DNA of 64,000 nucleotides from Bog-473 sp052140165. Lineage in GTDB: Bacteria > Actinomycetota > Acidimicrobiia > Acidimicrobiales > RAAP-2. The stretch lies in contig JBKQUM010000041.1 of assembly GCA_052140165.1 (NCBI GenBank), positions 56,330-120,329 on the forward strand, read 5' to 3'. The notes under the pieces are model-generated. The model did not search any database. It was given only the letters and a program-made list of their open reading frames with translations, and was not told the DNA's origin. Numbering within the stretch: the first letter of the stretch is position 1; every line of letters starts with the position of its first letter. This document shows positions 33,978-41,940 of the stretch, piece after piece. A program made the position numbers and the translations under genes.

Positions 33978-34034
33978 GTCGGCGCCGACGCCGTGGATCT
34001 CGCGCGACGCTGCTGTCCCCCGCCTCGCCAACCG

Positions 34035-34060
34035 CAACCGGACTGCAACCGCCCGCCAAC
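34035..34060. promoter_or_regulatory. CAAC triple direct repeat, 11-bp phase (module 2)
   Basis: CAAC starts at 34035, 34046 and 34057, so three repeats lie on one face of the helix. The same pattern (two repeats) stands before module 1 at 30873. It lies about 145 bases before the subtilase start codon and is a candidate shared binding site for the duplicated module. Confidence 0.35.
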
Positions 34061-34097
34061 AATTCCTGGTCATGCGGGGCAACTGGTAGGGCTTGAC

Positions 34098-34121
34098 GGG
34101 GCAATTAGGGCCGAATTGCCC
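34098..34121. promoter_or_regulatory. Inverted repeat upstream of the broken subtilase
   Basis: Perfect eight-base arms GGGCAATT (34099-34106) and AATTGCCC (34114-34121) flank a seven-base centre. A TTGACG (34093-34098) that could be a -35 element touches the left arm. The site is about 80 bases before the subtilase start. It is not found before module 1. Confidence 0.35.
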
Positions 34122-34202
34122 ATGGAGTAGGCAAAAAGTCATTGAAGACACAAAACGGCGGTGTTACCTTCCCAACCGGAGGCAGTTCGGGGGAGGGGAA
34201 AC

Positions 34203-35407
34203 ATGGGAACTCCGCTGCGGCATGTCCGTATTTCCGCAGGTCGTCGGCCTGTTCGGTGGTGCAGTGCCGCCGTCTTCGCCGGTCTGGCAGCGCTCGTCAC
34301 GTCGCTGTTCGCGCTCCCCGCGCCGGTGCAGGCCGGGCTGCTCGGGGGCGGGTCCTCCGAGTACGTCGTGTCGGCGCCGTCAGGCACGCTGGCGACGGCT
34401 CTGAATGCCGTGAGCAGCGTCGGTGCCACCGTGGGGACCACACTCGGGTTCGACGACGCGGCTACGGGCACGGGACGTTCGTGGCCGGTCTGATTGCGGG
34501 CGACGGCGCGTCGTCGGCCGGTGCCTACATGGGCGAGGCTCCGGGAGCCGGCCTGGTGTCGGTCAAGGTGGCCGGCGCAAGCGGGCAGACCGATCTGGCC
34601 ACCGTCATCGAGGGCGTGGGTTGGACCATCTCCAACGCGGCCGTCGACAACATCCGGGCCCTCAACATGTCGCTCGGGTACCTGCCGGTGGAGTCCACCG
34701 TCCTCGACCCGCTCGACCAGGCCGTCGAGCAGGCCTGGAAGGCCGGGATCACCGTCGTCGTCTCGGCGGGCAACTCGGGTCCCGGGAACGGGACCATCCT
34801 CTCACCCGGCGACGATCCGCTGGTGATCACCGCCGGTGCCGTCGACGACGGGGGTCAGACCGATCCGTCCGCCGACACCATGACGAGTTTCAGCAGCGTC
34901 GGCCCCACCAACCCCGACGGGTTCAAGCCGGATCTCGTGACGTCGGGACGGTCGGTGGTGAGTCTGCGCGATCCCGGGTCGACCATCGACACCGAGTACC
35001 CGTCGGCCCGTGTCGGGACCGGCAACTTCGTCGGGTCGGACACGTCGTTCAGCGCGGCCATCACCAGCGGTGCGGCAGCGCTTCTCATTGCCGAGCATCC
35101 GGACGACACCCCCGACATCGTGAAGGGGACCCTGCTCGGGACCACGTCGACGGGACCGGTCGGCAATCCGTTCGTCGACGGTCACGGGATCCTGAACGTC
35201 GCCGCGGCCGCGAGCGCCACCCCGATGACGGTGAGCCTGCCGCTGCCATCGGACGCCACGCCGATGGGCGGGACCGTCGGGCTGGAGTCGACCGGATCTT
35301 CCTCGTCGTGGAACCCGGCGAACTGGACCGGGTCCACCTGGAACGGCTCGAACTGGACCGGGTCCACCTGGAACGGCTCGACCTGGAACGGCTCGACCTG
35401 GAACTGA
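34203..35407 (+). pseudogene. Subtilase (S8 peptidase) with internal deletion and frameshift, W-pentapeptide tail
   Basis: An ATG at 34203 behind GGGGGAGGGGAAAC opens a secretion signal (hydrophobic AAVFAGLAALVTSLFAL, then APVQA cleavage-like site) and part of a propeptide, but this frame stops at 34493. The rest of the enzyme is in another frame from about 34465: GHGTFVAGLIAGDG carries the catalytic His, VVVSAGNSGPGNG the oxyanion Asn, and SDTSFSAAITSGAAALL the catalytic Ser. The stretch that should hold the catalytic Asp, about 100 residues or more in relatives, is missing at the junction. The protein ends in six W-x-x-x-x pentapeptides and a final WN. A sequencing or assembly collapse is possible but would need both a loss and a frame change. 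Confidence 0.75.
35309..35404 (+). repeat. 15-bp tandem repeats encoding W-[NT]-G-S-x tail
   Basis: Six 15-base units starting with TGG (35309, 35324, 35339, 35354, 35369, 35384) and a final TGGAAC encode WNPAN-WTGST-WNGSN-WTGST-WNGST-WNGST-WN. The last units are identical at DNA level, a sign of recent unit duplication. One unit plus the final WN occurs at 31184-31204. Confidence 0.85.
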
Positions 35408-35434
35408 CCGGCTCGCGGTGATGGCGCGAGGGGA

Positions 35435-38176
35435 ATGGAGCACGACGTGAACTTTCCGAGGTCGACACGCATCGTGGTGGCGTCGTGGGCTGCCGCCGGA
35501 CTGGTGGTGTGCGCGCTCTCGCTGGCCCGCATGATCTCCTCGGGCCCCCCGTCTGCCACGGAGATCGTGTTCGCGGCGGTGTTCGGAGCGTTGATGGCGG
35601 CCAGCTGGGTCTGGCCCATCACCCTCTACATCGACGGACAGTCGGACGGGGTCGTCCTCGACGAGGGCTTCTTCGTGCTCCTCGTGCTGCTCGTCCCGTC
35701 GGTCATGACCGTGCTCGTGTTCGCCGTCGTGGCGGTGTGCGCACAGGCGGTGAAGCGGCGTCCCTTCGTGAAGTCCGTGTTCAACGTCGGTCAGGTCGTC
35801 ACTTCGGTCGGTGTCGGCGCGCTCGCTTTCGTCCTGTTGGGCAGTGCCCATGCGCCCGTGGGGTACGCCAACGTCGGTGCCGCGCTCGTCGGCGCGGTGT
35901 GCTACCTGGTCGTGAACACCTGCGCCATGGTCACAATCATGTCGACCTTCGGCACGCCGTGGCGCCGCACCGTCTTCGGCGGCATCAAGGACAAATTGCT
36001 CGTGACCGTGGGCGGTGTCGCGATCGCCGTGCCCGTGGCGCTGCTGCTGGCCGACCAGCCCAGGTACCTGCCGGTGGCGGTGCTCCCTCTCCTCGTCCTG
36101 CGCTACCTGGGCACGGGGCACTTCTATGCCCGCCACGACCGGTCCCGGCTCCGGGGCCTCTTCGACGCGACGCTCGACGTCAACCGGTCCATGGGGACCG
36201 AGGAGACCAAGGCCGCGGTGCTGGCCGCCGCGGGCTCGTTGCTCGGGTCCCCGAATGCCACGCTGACGCCCGAGCGGCCCGCCGTCGACGGCCTCGCCGC
36301 GCCGATGACGCTGGCGGACCGGACCCTCTGGCTGGGCGTGTCCGGCCGAAGCCGCACCGAGCCCTTCGACGACGCCGACCAGTCGCTGCTCGAAGCGCTC
36401 GCGTCCGTGGGCGCCATCGCCCTGGCCAATGCCGATCTCTATGGCGAGGTGCAGCAGCAAAAGGAAAAGCTCTCGGTGATCACCAGCAGCCTGGGCGAGG
36501 GCGTCTGCGCCATCAGTGAGACGGGCGACATCACCTTCATGAACCCGGCCGGTGCGAGCATGCTCGGCTGGTACGCACTCCCTGCCGCCGCCGGCCACGG
36601 CCCGGTGATCCCCGACGCGGAGGCGCCCGGCTTCCTGCTCGAGCCGGCCATGCGTGCCATGGCCTTGCGCCGCAACGTCACCAGCTACGACACCCGGTTC
36701 GATCGGTTGGACGGCTCGCGCTTCCCCGTGACCATGACGGCCTCGCCCGTGGTGGGCCCCTCGTCACCCTCCGGTGCGGTCATCGTGTTCCGTGACACCT
36801 CCGAGCGCAAGGCGTTCGAGGAGCAGCTGGCGCGCCACGCGTTCCAGGACGCGCTGACGGGCCTGGCCAACCGCCGGCTGCTGCTCGACCATCTCGACCA
36901 CGCACTCTTGCAGTCCGAGCGCACCGGCAACCAGGTCGCGGTCCTTTTCTGCGACATCGACCGTTTCAAGGTGGTCAACGACAACCTCGGCCACCAGGTC
37001 GGCGACGAGCTGCTGCGGGTCATCGCCGACCGTCTCCGCCGTGCCGTCCGCCCCGGCGACACGCTCTCACGCTTCGGCGGTGACGAGTTCGTGATCCTCC
37101 TCGAGGGCGTGACGTCCGCCGACGACGCCGGTGACGTCGCCAACGCCGTGCTCGAGGCGCTGCACGATCCGGTGACACTCAGCGCGGGGCACGAGGTGGT
37201 CACCACCATGAGCATCGGGGCGGCGCTCAGCGAGTCCGGCAGGTCCCGCGACGACCTGTTGCACGACGCCGATGTCGCCATGTACCGGGCCAAGGAGCGC
37301 GGCCGGGGAGGACAGTTCGCGCTCTTCGACGTCGACCGGATGGAAGTGCGCTCCCAGGCGCTCCTGAACCTCGACACGGCGTTGCACCACGTTGTCGAAC
37401 GCGGCGAGGTCGAGGTCCACTACCAGCCCCTCGTCTCCCTGGCCGACCGGCGCATCGTCGGCGCCGAGACGCTGGTGCGGTGGAACCACCCCGACCACGG
37501 GGTCCTGCTGCCGGCGCAGTTCATCCAGCTCGCCGAGGACAACGGCACCATCCTGCCCATCGGGCGCCTGGTGCTCGAGCAGGCGTGCCGGCAGGCGAAG
37601 ACGTGGCACCAGGAGTTCGGTGTGACGCTCCAGGTCGGTGTCAACCTGTCGGCACGCCAGTTCCAGCAGGCGAGCCTCGTCGACGAGGTGGCCGCCGCGC
37701 TCCGGGCCACCGACATGGAGCCTTCGCAGCTCTGCCTCGAGATCACGGAGAACCTGGCCATGGACGACGTGGAGCTGACCTCGACCATCTTGACCAGGCT
37801 CCACACCCTCGGTGCCCGGGTGGCGATCGACGACTTCGGGACTGGGCACTCCTCGATCGGGTACCTGGCCCGGTTCCCGATCGACGTCGTCAAGATCGAC
37901 CAGAGCTTCGTGCGGGGCGTCGAACAGGACCCGGTCAAGTCGGCGATCGTCTCGGCCGTGGTGGCGCTCTCCCAGGCCATCGGTTCGACGACGGTGGTCG
38001 AGGGGGTGGAGACGGCGGCGCAGCTCGAGGAGATCCTGGGCCTCGGGTGCGACGTCGCCCAGGGTTACTACTTCTCCCGACCGTTGACGGCCGGTGCGTT
38101 CGGCAAGCTGCTGACGGCGCAGGCCAAGCGGGTGACGCCGGCCGTCGGCACCGTTCGCTGGGCCCGCACCGGGTAG
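35435..38176 (+). CDS. Membrane-bound GAF-PAS-GGDEF-EAL protein, copy 2
   Basis: A 913-residue paralogue of the protein at 31227-33977, with the same order: membrane module (about 1-220), GAF-like, PAS, GGDEF (motif at about 548) and EAL (about 650-895). The cyclase motif SRFGGDEF and inhibitory RPGD are intact, and DDFGTGHSS is present. The EAL motif itself reads ETL (AETLVRWNHP), with the metal-binding Glu kept and Ala changed to Thr. The ATG at 35435 nearly touches a GAGGGG; a GTG at 35447 has GGAG at a better distance, so the protein may be four residues shorter. It starts 27 bases after the broken subtilase. Confidence 0.9.
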   Translation: MEHDVNFPRSTRIVVASWAAAGLVVCALSLARMISSGPPSATEIVFAAVFGALMAASWVWPITLYIDGQSDGVVLDEGFFVLLVLLVPSVMTVLVFAVVAVCAQAVKRRPFVKSVFNVGQVVTSVGVGALAFVLLGSAHAPVGYANVGAALVGAVCYLVVNTCAMVTIMSTFGTPWRRTVFGGIKDKLLVTVGGVAIAVPVALLLADQPRYLPVAVLPLLVLRYLGTGHFYARHDRSRLRGLFDATLDVNRSMGTEETKAAVLAAAGSLLGSPNATLTPERPAVDGLAAPMTLADRTLWLGVSGRSRTEPFDDADQSLLEALASVGAIALANADLYGEVQQQKEKLSVITSSLGEGVCAISETGDITFMNPAGASMLGWYALPAAAGHGPVIPDAEAPGFLLEPAMRAMALRRNVTSYDTRFDRLDGSRFPVTMTASPVVGPSSPSGAVIVFRDTSERKAFEEQLARHAFQDALTGLANRRLLLDHLDHALLQSERTGNQVAVLFCDIDRFKVVNDNLGHQVGDELLRVIADRLRRAVRPGDTLSRFGGDEFVILLEGVTSADDAGDVANAVLEALHDPVTLSAGHEVVTTMSIGAALSESGRSRDDLLHDADVAMYRAKERGRGGQFALFDVDRMEVRSQALLNLDTALHHVVERGEVEVHYQPLVSLADRRIVGAETLVRWNHPDHGVLLPAQFIQLAEDNGTILPIGRLVLEQACRQAKTWHQEFGVTLQVGVNLSARQFQQASLVDEVAAALRATDMEPSQLCLEITENLAMDDVELTSTILTRLHTLGARVAIDDFGTGHSSIGYLARFPIDVVKIDQSFVRGVEQDPVKSAIVSAVVALSQAIGSTTVVEGVETAAQLEEILGLGCDVAQGYYFSRPLTAGAFGKLLTAQAKRVTPAVGTVRWARTG

Positions 38177-38218
38177 TCGCGGCGGGCCCGCACCCGAACG
38201 TCGCCCTGCGCGCGCCGC

Positions 38219-40039
38219 TCAGCTGACGGCTGCGCCGTCGCGCTCGTCGTGGAGTCCAGCGTGGAGGAGCGGCACGACCTCGTGCCAGTCTCCGACGATG
38301 CCCAGGTCACACTGCGTGAAGACCGGCGCGCCGGGGTCGGTGTTGACGGCCAGGATGGTCCCGGCGGCTCGGGTGCCCACCATGTGGTTGAACTTCCCGC
38401 TCAGGCCCAGCGCGACATACAGGCGGGGTGCGATGGAGCGACCGGTCAGGCCGATCTGGCGGGCGCGTGGCATCCAACCACGGTCCGTCACCTTCCGGGT
38501 GGCGGCAAGCTCCGCGCCCAGCAGCGCGGCGAGCGGGTTCAGCTGCTCGTACTCCTCGGGACTGACCCCCGCACCCACGCCGATCACGACGTCAGCCCGG
38601 GCCAGCGTCTCGACGTCGTCGTCGCGGTGCTCGCCGAGCACCCTGACGCGGCCCCTCGTCCCCACCGGGTGCGCCACCGTGGCTGCGTCGTGTGGTCGAG
38701 CCGTCGGCGCGGGGAGGACGCCCGGCCGCACCGTGACCATCTGCGTGGGGCTGCGGCTGGTGATGTCGGCCACCAGCGCTCCGGCGAACGCGGGCTTGGC
38801 CGCCACCAGCCTCCCGTCGCGTACCGACAGCCCGATCGCGTCCCCCACCAGCCCGCAGCCGGTGGCGGCTGCGGCGCGGCCGGCCACCTCCCGGCCGAAG
38901 GCCGTGCTGGGCGCGAGCACCGCCCACGGGGCCGTCGCGCCCACGTAGGCCACGACGGCGTCGGCGACGTCCTCGGCGACGCCCGACCCGGCCAGCATGA
39001 CGACGCGATCCGCGCCGCAGTCGGCCCACGAGTCCGTCCCGGTGTCGCCCGGGCACAGGGCGTGGACCTCTGCGCCGATGTCGCGACCGAGACGTGCGGC
39101 GCCACCGAGCAGCTCACGCGCCACCTCGGGGCGACCCGGTTCCACGAGCACGGCGACGGCGCGGGAGGCGGGAGCCCCACGCTCCCCGGTGCCGTCCGCG
39201 TCGGCGGCGGACGGGGACGCGGGCGCCGACCGCGGCGAGCTGTGGTCCAGCGCGCCCAGCCCGCGGAGCTCGCGCACGGCAGCCTGCACCTGATGCTCGA
39301 CCGTCCCCCGCAGAATGCGGTGCACGCGCGCGTGCTCCATGGGCCGCGCCGCGCCGACGACGGTGGGGCTCCCCGCCGCGCCCCATGGGCCCGAGCCCAG
39401 CTCGCCCGCCGACATCCGCGTGATGCGGTCCGGGGCGACGGCCGCCCGCCCTTCGGGGCTCACCTTGCAGGGTTCGCACAGGCGCTCGGCCACCGACAGG
39501 ACGGCCGGCAGCGCGATCTCGACCTCCTGGGTCCCGTCGTCGTGCTCGAGCTCGAGGTGCAGGCAGCGGCCGAGGTCTTCGAGCCGCCGCACCCCGCTCC
39601 CGAACGCGAGATCGAGCAGCTCGGCGACCTCGGGGCCCACCTGCCCCGTCTCGCCGTCGATGGAGTTGCGGCCGAGCAGGACGAGGTCGAAGGGGCCGGC
39701 AGCTCGGACCGCTGCCGCCAGGGCCCGGGCGGTCGCCAGCGTGTCGGAACCCTCGAACGCCGGGTCGCAGAGGTGCAGCCCGGCGTCGGCTCCCCAGGCC
39801 ACCGCTTCGCGCAGCACGTCCTCCGCGCTCGGGGGGCCGAGCGTGACGACGGTGCAGGTGCCTCCGGTGGCGCGGGCCAGCGTCACCCCCTCGGCGACGG
39901 CGCGGCGGCAGTACGGGTTCATCTCGACGTCCACCCCGCGGCGCACGAGCCGTCCGCCCTCGAGTCGCAGCGACTCGGCGAGCGGGACCTGTTTGACGAG
40001 CGAGGCGATCCGGAGCGGGTCCCCGGCCGTCCGCGTCAC
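38219..40039 (-). CDS. Electron transfer flavoprotein, EtfB-EtfA fusion
   Basis: A 606-residue protein in which an EtfB-like half (about 1-265: LVKQVPLAESLRLEGG, EMNPYCRRAVAEGV, LLGRNSIDGETGQVGPEVAELL) is joined through an Ala/Ser-rich linker to an EtfA-like half (about 300-606). The FAD-binding end of EtfA is clear: KVTDRGWMPRARQIGLTGRS, ALGLSGKFNHMVG and AVNTDPGAPVF. ETFs carry electrons from acyl-CoA or related dehydrogenases to the quinone pool. The subunits are normally separate genes. The GTG at 40039 lies 10 bases after the MFS stop, suggesting co-transcription. Confidence 0.87.
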   Translation of the reverse strand: MTRTAGDPLRIASLVKQVPLAESLRLEGGRLVRRGVDVEMNPYCRRAVAEGVTLARATGGTCTVVTLGPPSAEDVLREAVAWGADAGLHLCDPAFEGSDTLATARALAAAVRAAGPFDLVLLGRNSIDGETGQVGPEVAELLDLAFGSGVRRLEDLGRCLHLELEHDDGTQEVEIALPAVLSVAERLCEPCKVSPEGRAAVAPDRITRMSAGELGSGPWGAAGSPTVVGAARPMEHARVHRILRGTVEHQVQAAVRELRGLGALDHSSPRSAPASPSAADADGTGERGAPASRAVAVLVEPGRPEVARELLGGAARLGRDIGAEVHALCPGDTGTDSWADCGADRVVMLAGSGVAEDVADAVVAYVGATAPWAVLAPSTAFGREVAGRAAAATGCGLVGDAIGLSVRDGRLVAAKPAFAGALVADITSRSPTQMVTVRPGVLPAPTARPHDAATVAHPVGTRGRVRVLGEHRDDDVETLARADVVIGVGAGVSPEEYEQLNPLAALLGAELAATRKVTDRGWMPRARQIGLTGRSIAPRLYVALGLSGKFNHMVGTRAAGTILAVNTDPGAPVFTQCDLGIVGDWHEVVPLLHAGLHDERDGAAVS

Positions 40040-40049
40040 CGGGCCGGGC

Positions 40050-41786
40050 TCACGAGCCGGGCCCGGCCCGGGTGAGGACGGGCTCGTCGGCCCGCTCCTC
40101 GGTGGCCGGGGTGTACACGTAGCGCCTGCCGCGCGTCCACGATGCGGCGGCGGCGGCCAGGCTGGCAATGATGGCGAAGTCGAAGGCGGCGTGCAGGCCC
40201 TTCTGGAACGGCGACGCGATCAGGCCGGGGAAGAAGCTGCGCCGGGCCAGGGCCGCCTGCTGCGCCGGACTGAGATGGGCGAGCGTGCCGGCCCCGATGA
40301 GGTGGGCGACCGGGTCATAGCCGAGGAAGGCCGCGAAGAGCGTCGAGATCGGCGGCAGGTGCGAGGCCCGATCGGCCACCGCAGGCGGGACCCCGTCGCG
40401 CAGGAGCCCGGTGGAGACGTTGTGCGGCAGCGCCGACGACAGGCCCACGATGATCAGCGTGAAGAAGATGCCGATGGAGAAGACCTGGGCCGAGTTCTGG
40501 AACGTCGTGTTCATCCCCGAGCCTGCGCCGCGGTGCTCGGGCGGGAGACTGTTCATGACGCCGGCGCGGTTGGGCGAGCCGAATGCCGCCATGCTCATGC
40601 CGGTGAAGAACAGGATGACGCCGAAGACCCAGTAGGAGAAGTCGATCGGGAGGGCCTCGAGGAGCGCGAAGCCGATGGCGGCGCCGATCATGCCGCCGGT
40701 GGCGAAGGGGCGGGCCCCGTAGCGGTCGGACAAGATCCCCGAGACCGGGCCGGCGATCAGCATGCCGGCCGTGAGCGGGATCATGGCGATACCCGCCCAC
40801 AGCGGCGTGGTCGCGAACGAGTAGCCGTGGAGCGGTAGCCAGATCCCCTGGAGCCAGATGATGAGCATGAACATGAGGCCGCCGCGGCTCACGGCCGCCA
40901 GGAAGCTGGCGACCACGCCGCTCGTGAAGGCCCTGATCTTGAAGAGCTGCAGGCGGAACATCGGCTCCCGCACGTGCACCTCGATGAAGCAGAAGGCCAC
41001 GAGCAGCAGCGCCCCCCCGGCGAATGCGGCGATCACGAGGGGGTTCGTCCAGCCCATCGCATGGCCCCCGTACGGCTCGATCCCGTACGTGATGCCGATC
41101 ATGATGAGGACCAATCCGAGGGCGAAGGTCGCGTTGCCCGGCCAGTCGATGTGGGCCGTGCGCCGCTGCCCCAGCTCGCGCAGCCGGAGGTAGCCCCAGA
41201 TGGTGGCGAAGAGCCCGATCGGCACCGACACCAGGAAGATCAGCCGCCAGTTGATCGGGGCCAGGATCCCTCCCAGGATCAGGCCGATGAACGAGCCGCT
41301 CAACGCGGCCGCCTGGTTGACGCCGAGGGCGAGGCCCCGCTGGTCCTCGGGGAAGGCGTCGGTCAGGATGGCGGCCGAGTTGGCCATCAGCATGGCGGCG
41401 CCGACGCCCTGGAAGATGCGCATCACGATGAGGTACACGCCACCGGCCGGGCCGGTCAGCCAGGTGATGCTCAGGGCGAGCGAGAAGAAGGTGAAGACGG
41501 CGAAGCCCAGGTTGTAGATCCGCACCCGGCCGTACATGTCGCCCAGGCGGCCCAGCGTGACGACGAGGACGCTCGTGGTCACGAGGAAGCCGAGGATCAT
41601 CCACAGCAGGTAGAAGCTGTTCGCCGGCAGGAGCGGGTTGAGATCGATGCCCCGGAAGATGTCCGGGAGCGAGATGAGCACGATTGACCCGTCGATCGTC
41701 GCCATGAGCATGCCGAGGGTCGAGATGAACAGCGCCGTCCACTTGTAGCCGTCAGGCAGGGGCGCCCGGGGGTCCGGGCTCCGCAA
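40050..41786 (-). CDS. MFS transporter, DHA2 (14-helix drug:H+ antiporter) family
   Basis: A 578-residue major facilitator with about 14 hydrophobic segments. Motif A appears as GRLGDMYGRVR, the antiporter motif C region as NQAAALSGSFIGLILGG, and DRYGARPF marks the second half. Length and helix number fit the EmrB/QacA branch of multidrug exporters. The only in-frame start before the first helix is the TTG at 41786; upstream codons in frame contain no ATG or GTG before a stop, which is unusual. The ETF fusion gene follows 10 bases later. Confidence 0.85.
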   Translation of the reverse strand: MRSPDPRAPLPDGYKWTALFISTLGMLMATIDGSIVLISLPDIFRGIDLNPLLPANSFYLLWMILGFLVTTSVLVVTLGRLGDMYGRVRIYNLGFAVFTFFSLALSITWLTGPAGGVYLIVMRIFQGVGAAMLMANSAAILTDAFPEDQRGLALGVNQAAALSGSFIGLILGGILAPINWRLIFLVSVPIGLFATIWGYLRLRELGQRRTAHIDWPGNATFALGLVLIMIGITYGIEPYGGHAMGWTNPLVIAAFAGGALLLVAFCFIEVHVREPMFRLQLFKIRAFTSGVVASFLAAVSRGGLMFMLIIWLQGIWLPLHGYSFATTPLWAGIAMIPLTAGMLIAGPVSGILSDRYGARPFATGGMIGAAIGFALLEALPIDFSYWVFGVILFFTGMSMAAFGSPNRAGVMNSLPPEHRGAGSGMNTTFQNSAQVFSIGIFFTLIIVGLSSALPHNVSTGLLRDGVPPAVADRASHLPPISTLFAAFLGYDPVAHLIGAGTLAHLSPAQQAALARRSFFPGLIASPFQKGLHAAFDFAIIASLAAAAASWTRGRRYVYTPATEERADEPVLTRAGPGS

Positions 41787-41940
41787 CCACCCCGGGATCC
41801 GCCCGTTCGTGCCGCCGGCACCGCCATCGGCGACGGCGGCGACGTCGGCGGGCGTGGGGGCGTGCAGAGGCGGCGGGGTGAGGCGTTCGATGACGCCACG
41901 CTACCGGCCGCGACGGTCCGCGGGGTCTCGTCCGGGTCGC

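Noticed and set aside
30843..34200. Possible c-di-GMP riboswitch upstream of the two GGDEF-EAL modules
   Set aside because: The leaders contain GCAACC repeats but not the conserved GEMM pairing pattern (GCAAACC with a later tetraloop-receptor hairpin); no consistent fold could be drawn by eye.
35309..35404. CRISPR or transposon end repeats
   Set aside because: The 15-bp units are in frame and encode a regular Trp pentapeptide tail.
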